A DNA stretch of 42,869 nt from Acanthaster planci (taxonomy: Eukaryota > Echinodermata > Asteroidea > Valvatida > Acanthasteridae), in assembly GCF_001949145.1 (NCBI RefSeq), contig NW_019091652.1:201491-244359 (forward strand), in the 5' to 3' direction. Both the position numbers and the translations under genes were made by a program. This document shows positions 33,701-39,700 of this stretch, piece by piece. Every line of letters begins with the position of its first letter. Position 1 is the stretch's first letter. The notes beneath the pieces were generated by a model. The model was given only the letters and a program-made list of their open reading frames with translations. It made no database searches and was not told the origin of the DNA.

Positions 33701-36700
33701 AAGATCACATTTTTGTTCAGACAAACTCTGATGTCCCAAACAAGAACCCAGTCCTCATCAATTCTAAATGTATATATCAAACCTTGTTAATAGGAGGTCC
33801 CCCAGATATGGATACATAGCTTAACCTTGAATTATCAGGAGGAAAATATTGAAAAACAAAATTTTGGGACCTTCAAATTTCCTTGTTATCAGCGGAATTT
33901 GGCATTAACAATGCTCTAATTAGAAACTTTACAAAGATCCCTCTGTAAATAATCCTCAACTTTGAAAGTAATGGTGTTCTGAAGTGCCTTACTTCTTGCT
34001 GGTGTTGTTTGTAAGCAGTACATAGGTCTTGCTGCATGTTATGTAGCTCCTTTTGATACTGATCTCTCAGGTGCATTTTCTCCTGCTGGGTATTCGCTAA
34101 CTCACAGGATTTCTAAAAAGTTAGTAATTAGATTGGGAACAAATTCAATGCTAACTGATTGAAAAATTAAGTTGGGTTATAAAAATGGCCCAGTGGCCTT
34201 AATGACACACGTGCACACCTCCACATAATGTATCAGGAAGTCTATTAGCAATACAAAGATTCCAGCAATACCAAGATTTCCCATTCACACAGTGGCGGTG
34301 CAAAATTCTATGGGCCCTGAGTTGACGTATAAATATTTTCATTTTTGAAATGAAATTTTTAATCTTGGAAGGGCCAACAGCTTGGGTGTGGGATAGAATT
34401 ATAAAAATTACCAATACCTGATCTAAGGCTGCTTGTAGGATAGCTAGCTGATTCATCAGCTCACCAACTTGAAGAAGCAATTTGTCAACTTCATTTTGTA
34501 ATGTCTCCTACACAGACCGAGAACAAGAAACATAGTAGTGTTTGATGGGAATACTTTTTATCTACCCAGGGGCAGATCAAGTAAGTTTTTTTGGGGGGGG
34601 GCAGGTGTCAGGCCAGAGATTTTTAAGTGTCTTAAGTTTTTGCAGACAAGGGAAACAATGATGAAGCATGGCATACATTATTACACATGTACTTCAGTTA
34701 CTTTTTAAAATTATTCCCCCCTCCCCTTTTTAAAGTGTTTGACCCCCAAACCTCCCCTTGGATCTGCACCTGTTAGCGGTACACAATAACACAAGAAGTC
34801 AACTGTCACAAACCTTTGCTGTTTGTCGTAATTCCACCCTCTGATCCAACTGTTCCACCCTTTCTACCACCTTCAACTGATCCCTAGCTCCATCTAGCTG
34901 TCTCTGTAGTTCAGCCTGGGTTGACTTAAATGTCTGAATCTCACGACGCAGGAGTTCATTACTGATGGAGGCTGATTCCATATGACTCATTAGGCAGGTT
35001 GTATCTAGTAAGCTGGGACTGTCAGCTTCTAGTCTGTCAAGGATTAACAAATCTTGATGTAATGTTGTAGGGTCTCACCAAGAACGGATATACTTTTTCT
35101 AAAATGTGAGCAAGCAGTTGTACATGTAGTAACACTACATAAATTCATCACACTCTTCAATCTGCATCTTGTTAACATGTCCTGTTTTTAAGTGATGCAT
35201 TTAATAAAACTGGTTCACTAATAGAGATTTTTGAGAAAAGCCAATTCAAAAATCTAATCATGGTTTGTGAGGTGCATGGCCAATGTAATACTCACTTAAA
35301 TGCAGGAACTACAATTGGTGACGTGAGTGTCTCTGCAGCATTTACAGACACAGGTGTTGTAGAAGTGCTTGCCTCCAAGGATGTATGTGGTGTGGTTCCA
35401 CAATTCATGTCAACCAATCTAACAGGTGTTGGGCCACACTTTATATCTGCAGTCTGGTGTGGGTCAGTACCCACACCAACATCTATGACTCTTACTGGAC
35501 TTGTTGCGGTAGAGGAATCACAGATCTGAGCTGGGTCTGTACACAGACCAACGTCAGCTGACTTAACAGGGGTAGTACCAATCTTGGCTTCACAAGATTC
35601 AACTGATATGGTTTCAATGGAGGCATTCAATATTTTGATGGGGGTCACCATGACTAACTTGTTTAGCATTTCTACTGGTTTAATGGGTGAGTGTCCAACA
35701 CTTGCATCAATTAAATTAGCAGGTGTGGTCGCTGTTAAACTTTCTGACACTTTAACAGGTGTGGTGCCAAAATTTGCATCAGCATATTTTACAGGTGAGG
35801 TTCCAACAGCAGAGTCTCTCAGTTGAACTGGGGTCATATTGACAGACTTGTTGACACGGTTGAGAACCTCAACTGGCTCAGTGGGTGTGATTCCATTGCC
35901 AGTATCAACTGAACAGGCAGGTGGGGTCATAGTCATATAATCAGTCACTTCAATGAGTGTGGTTTCATTGCCAGCATCAATTGGATGGGTAGGCATGGTC
36001 ACAGTCGTGCAACCAGCCACTTTAATGGGTGTGTTTCTACAGCCAGCATCAGAAAACTGAATAGGTGTGGCCATGGAAGTGCTGTTAGTTGCTGTAATAG
36101 GTGTAGTCATGACATGGCTGTCCATTACAATGGTAGAAAGGGAAGCTGACGTTTCAGAATGACTATCTACAGCAGTTCCAGAGTCAGCATATTCAAGTGT
36201 TACAATGTCGGAACTTGTGCCAGGCAGTTCAATAGGAACCATGCATGAGTTGTTACTTGCTTTCTGAGCTGGCATCACCTGCATCAGTGGTTCAAGTTCA
36301 ACTAGGGATTTGGTCACTGTTTCCAACTTGTGAACTTCTGCCATGGTGGAATCATTTTTCAGACTTGTCTTATTACAAATAATGGAAGTTGGTCCTGGTA
36401 GACTATGCACCAGTCTGGCTGGACTCATGCGACTGTCGCCATCTTCTTTAACGGTATGTACATGTAGTGTTGCCTTGTCTTGTTGAATGTTTATGCCAAG
36501 TCTTGTCTCCTGATTTGCAAGATATATAGGTATGAAGGATGATTTACCCACCACCATGCTGGGTGATGAATCCATTCTACTGGTACTATCTCTCTTCACT
36601 TCTCTGACTGAGGATACTTCAGATGTACATGCAATGCCACAGGGAGAGGGGGTGTTTTCCAAGAAGAAACTGGTAACTCCCTGTGGCATGAGAAGGGCCG

Positions 36701-39700
36701 AGTTGTTGGAAGAGTCATCCAGCCCTAATGCAATATTCCACAAGCGGTCAGTAGTTGGTGATCTAGAAATGAGAGCTAGTGGCTCTGTCTTGATGGTTGT
36801 TACACATGTAGGACATGAGAGGGTTGCTTGGTGCATCTGTTGAAGGGAATGTTACAGACATGTGCAGATGAACACTGAACAGTATTACTGGTAACCAGAA
36901 ATGATGCACTAGTACACGCATATTTGTAAGTAAATGAGAGACTTGAACTAAGCTTATGTGTTTTTGTTAGGAACATTCCTAACTAATTTTCCCAATTTAC
37001 CACTGAAAACGAGCCCAATCAAATGACTCGAAGAAACACTCTATGTACAGTACAGTACATTAATTACTTTCCCGGGGCATCAAGTTGCAGATTAACCCTA
37101 ACCCTCCTCAATCCTCCAACAGGTGAAGGATTGAGGAGGGTTAGGGTTAAAGAGTGATTGAGTTGAATCTTCCCAAATTCTTCAAAATTCAACACATCCT
37201 TATTTTGACTAAAAAATTTCACCCTAACCCAACAAACATGTATGTAAATTGCATAATAGTGCTTTTAGTAATCCTACACACACATCATTCTTATCCAACC
37301 TGTTCACTGCTCAATTCTTGCATGGTAGCATCTAGTGTGCTATAAACCAGTCTTTTCACAGTCTGGTTTAATAGATGGTCTCCATCAGATGCGGTGGGAA
37401 CAAGTTCCTTGGATTCGGATTCGGTCTCATTCTTCTGAATTATGGCCAACAAAAGTTGTAATTTACATTTGGAGAATGTTACCAGATGATGGAAGTTGTC
37501 AACCAGTTACTACTACATGTACATGTACGACACAATTAAATGTAAATCAACTCCAACATCACTGATTTCAATAAGGTTAGATTCTTTTCAATTTTCTTGA
37601 AGTGCACAGCAAGCAGAACAGTCTCAATCCTGGCACATCCACTTACTTGTATTTTATTTCATTGTGTGGTGCTTGATCTTGCCTAAATGTTAGAACTTTG
37701 AAACGATCCATACCTTTGAAGCATAAGAGACAGCAGTGATCTCTTTCAAGAAGACTTCACTTACATGTAGGAGAGATTTAGCAGCCTCTGTGACAGTTAG
37801 TGAGCTCTTAGACGGAAATGAGACAGACTGACCTTTGCTTTTCCTGTGAAATATAAGACACTAGAGTTACATGTGTAATTCCCTGTAGATGCACATAGTA
37901 TTGACAGATACATGTATGTACAATGCAATAGGTGACATGTCACCACAAAATGAGCTGAAAACTGAAATTTTCAAAAACTGAGACATTGGTATTTTCGAAC
38001 TCAGCAGAAAGAAAGCTTTCCAATGGCATGTACATGGAACACTTGGGGTAGAAGTATAAGGTGACAATATGGCAATATTCTGGCAGCTTTGCATCTTTGT
38101 TCCCGACATCGTTTCAACATTTCAGACCTCGCACAAATAATACTATCATCAAAATTGCTGAGAAAGTGTCAATTTTAAATATGTGATTCTGCAAAATATT
38201 TGGAATTAAAAAGGAGACGGGTTACTCTTTCCAAATATTACAAAACGCTAATATTGTACATGTACATTAACTGTATAACAAGGTTTTACATGCAGGTTAC
38301 CAACATACTGTACATGTACAGTATTCATACAATTAATGCATCTTGATTGGTTCCTAAGTAATATTTGAAGCTTTGCATGGTGGAAGAGACATGAGGCATG
38401 GGTTTCGGTATAGGGGACCCTACACCCTTGGAGTGGGGGTCTGCTTGGGTGCTAGTAATGGGCGCAAGATGTCACTGAGCTTGAAACCGATGTCTTGAGG
38501 TACATGTACATTGTTGGACTGGAAAATCTTGATGGCTTCTAGGATTCTCTTGGGAGCCAGTTCTGGATGGGGGTGATGAGTTCTGCTTTGTCCCATTCGA
38601 TGTGGTGGTCCGTGGAGTGTGCATGCTTGACGATGGCCGACTTGGACAGTGGTTTTTGTCGTATTCTCCTCGTCGGCCATGCGCATGGTGCTCTTGGAGT
38701 CTGGTGGGGAGGTTCTTGCTGGTTTCTCCGATGTATGTATACATGTAATTGGCCATATTCACATGGAATGCGATACACACCTGGGCAACTGCGGGGTGGG
38801 TGCTTGTCCTTATGGGTGCGAAGTGCAGCCTGCAGCTTGTTGGTTGCTAAATGACAGACTTTGATGTTGGCCAACTGCTCGATGTTGCGCAGTTGGTAAG
38901 AAGTGGGGCCCACGTACGGTACACATACGTGTACTGGCAGTAGGGGGTTGGGGGGCTTCGGGTATAGGTGACCCTAATGCCATGGGGTAGGAGGGGACTT
39001 CAGGTATAGGAGACCTTAGCGTCCTTGGAGAGGGCTTGGTAAGTTTGATGCGCTGGTTGTGGTAGCCGTTCATCTGGAGGATGGACTTGATGTGCTGGAG
39101 TTCTTGGCGTAGGTTGTTCTGGTTGCAGATCTCGTAGGCTCTGCGGACAAAGGTGGGGTTGACTCAGGTCTTGATGGCTGGGTTATGGAAAGATCTCTGG
39201 GGCAGGTACCGGTCAGTGTGGGTAGGCTTGCAGTGGAACACGGTGTTTGAGGATGCCATCTGAGTTTCTGGAGAGATGAACATCTAAGACGGAGAGGTGT
39301 CTGTCTTGTTCTTGTTCCATCTTGAAACTGATAGTAGGGTGTTGCCGTTTGAGGTACTCAAGAAATTCTTGGAGGTGATCTTGACCATGGGGCCCTATGA
39401 CGAATGTGTCATCAACATACATGTAGTGCAGCCAAATGGTGGGTTTGAGGTCGGCACCCTCGTAAACTTCAGCCAACGCACCCTGTGGACCGCGGAGACA
39501 GATGTCCTCTCCCTAGGTATGAACTTCGCCACACCACCACACACCTTCCCCCCAGCCAACATCATCCAAGCCACCGAACCAGCCATACAGCCGATGACAT
39601 TCGAGTCAAGATCTTCCTGTTCAAGATTCATCGGTCTACCCAAATCCCCAAGCCCATCCCCCCTGCACCACATTGTGTCTTCAAGGGGCTCCCTCAGACT

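Noticed and set aside
24702-35033. Assigning the minus-strand coiled-coil gene to a golgin, giantin or myosin-like family because of its neighbour CASP
   Set aside because: There is no membrane anchor, GRIP or motor domain, and the linker and C-terminal motifs fit astrin better.
35260-35826. Plus-strand open frames opposite the SPAG5-like repeat exon
   Set aside because: They mirror the 36-nt repeat and have no splice or start context; the minus-strand frame joins cleanly to 21 other exons.
37092-37150. Interstitial telomeric repeat
   Set aside because: Only two TTAGGG-like words, arranged as inverted arms with TTAA ends shared with the element at 33330; it is a transposon-type palindrome.
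38567-38864. Plus-strand frames of 71-95 codons in the left half of the Penelope insertion
   Set aside because: They are antisense shadows of the GIY-YIG region read on the minus strand.
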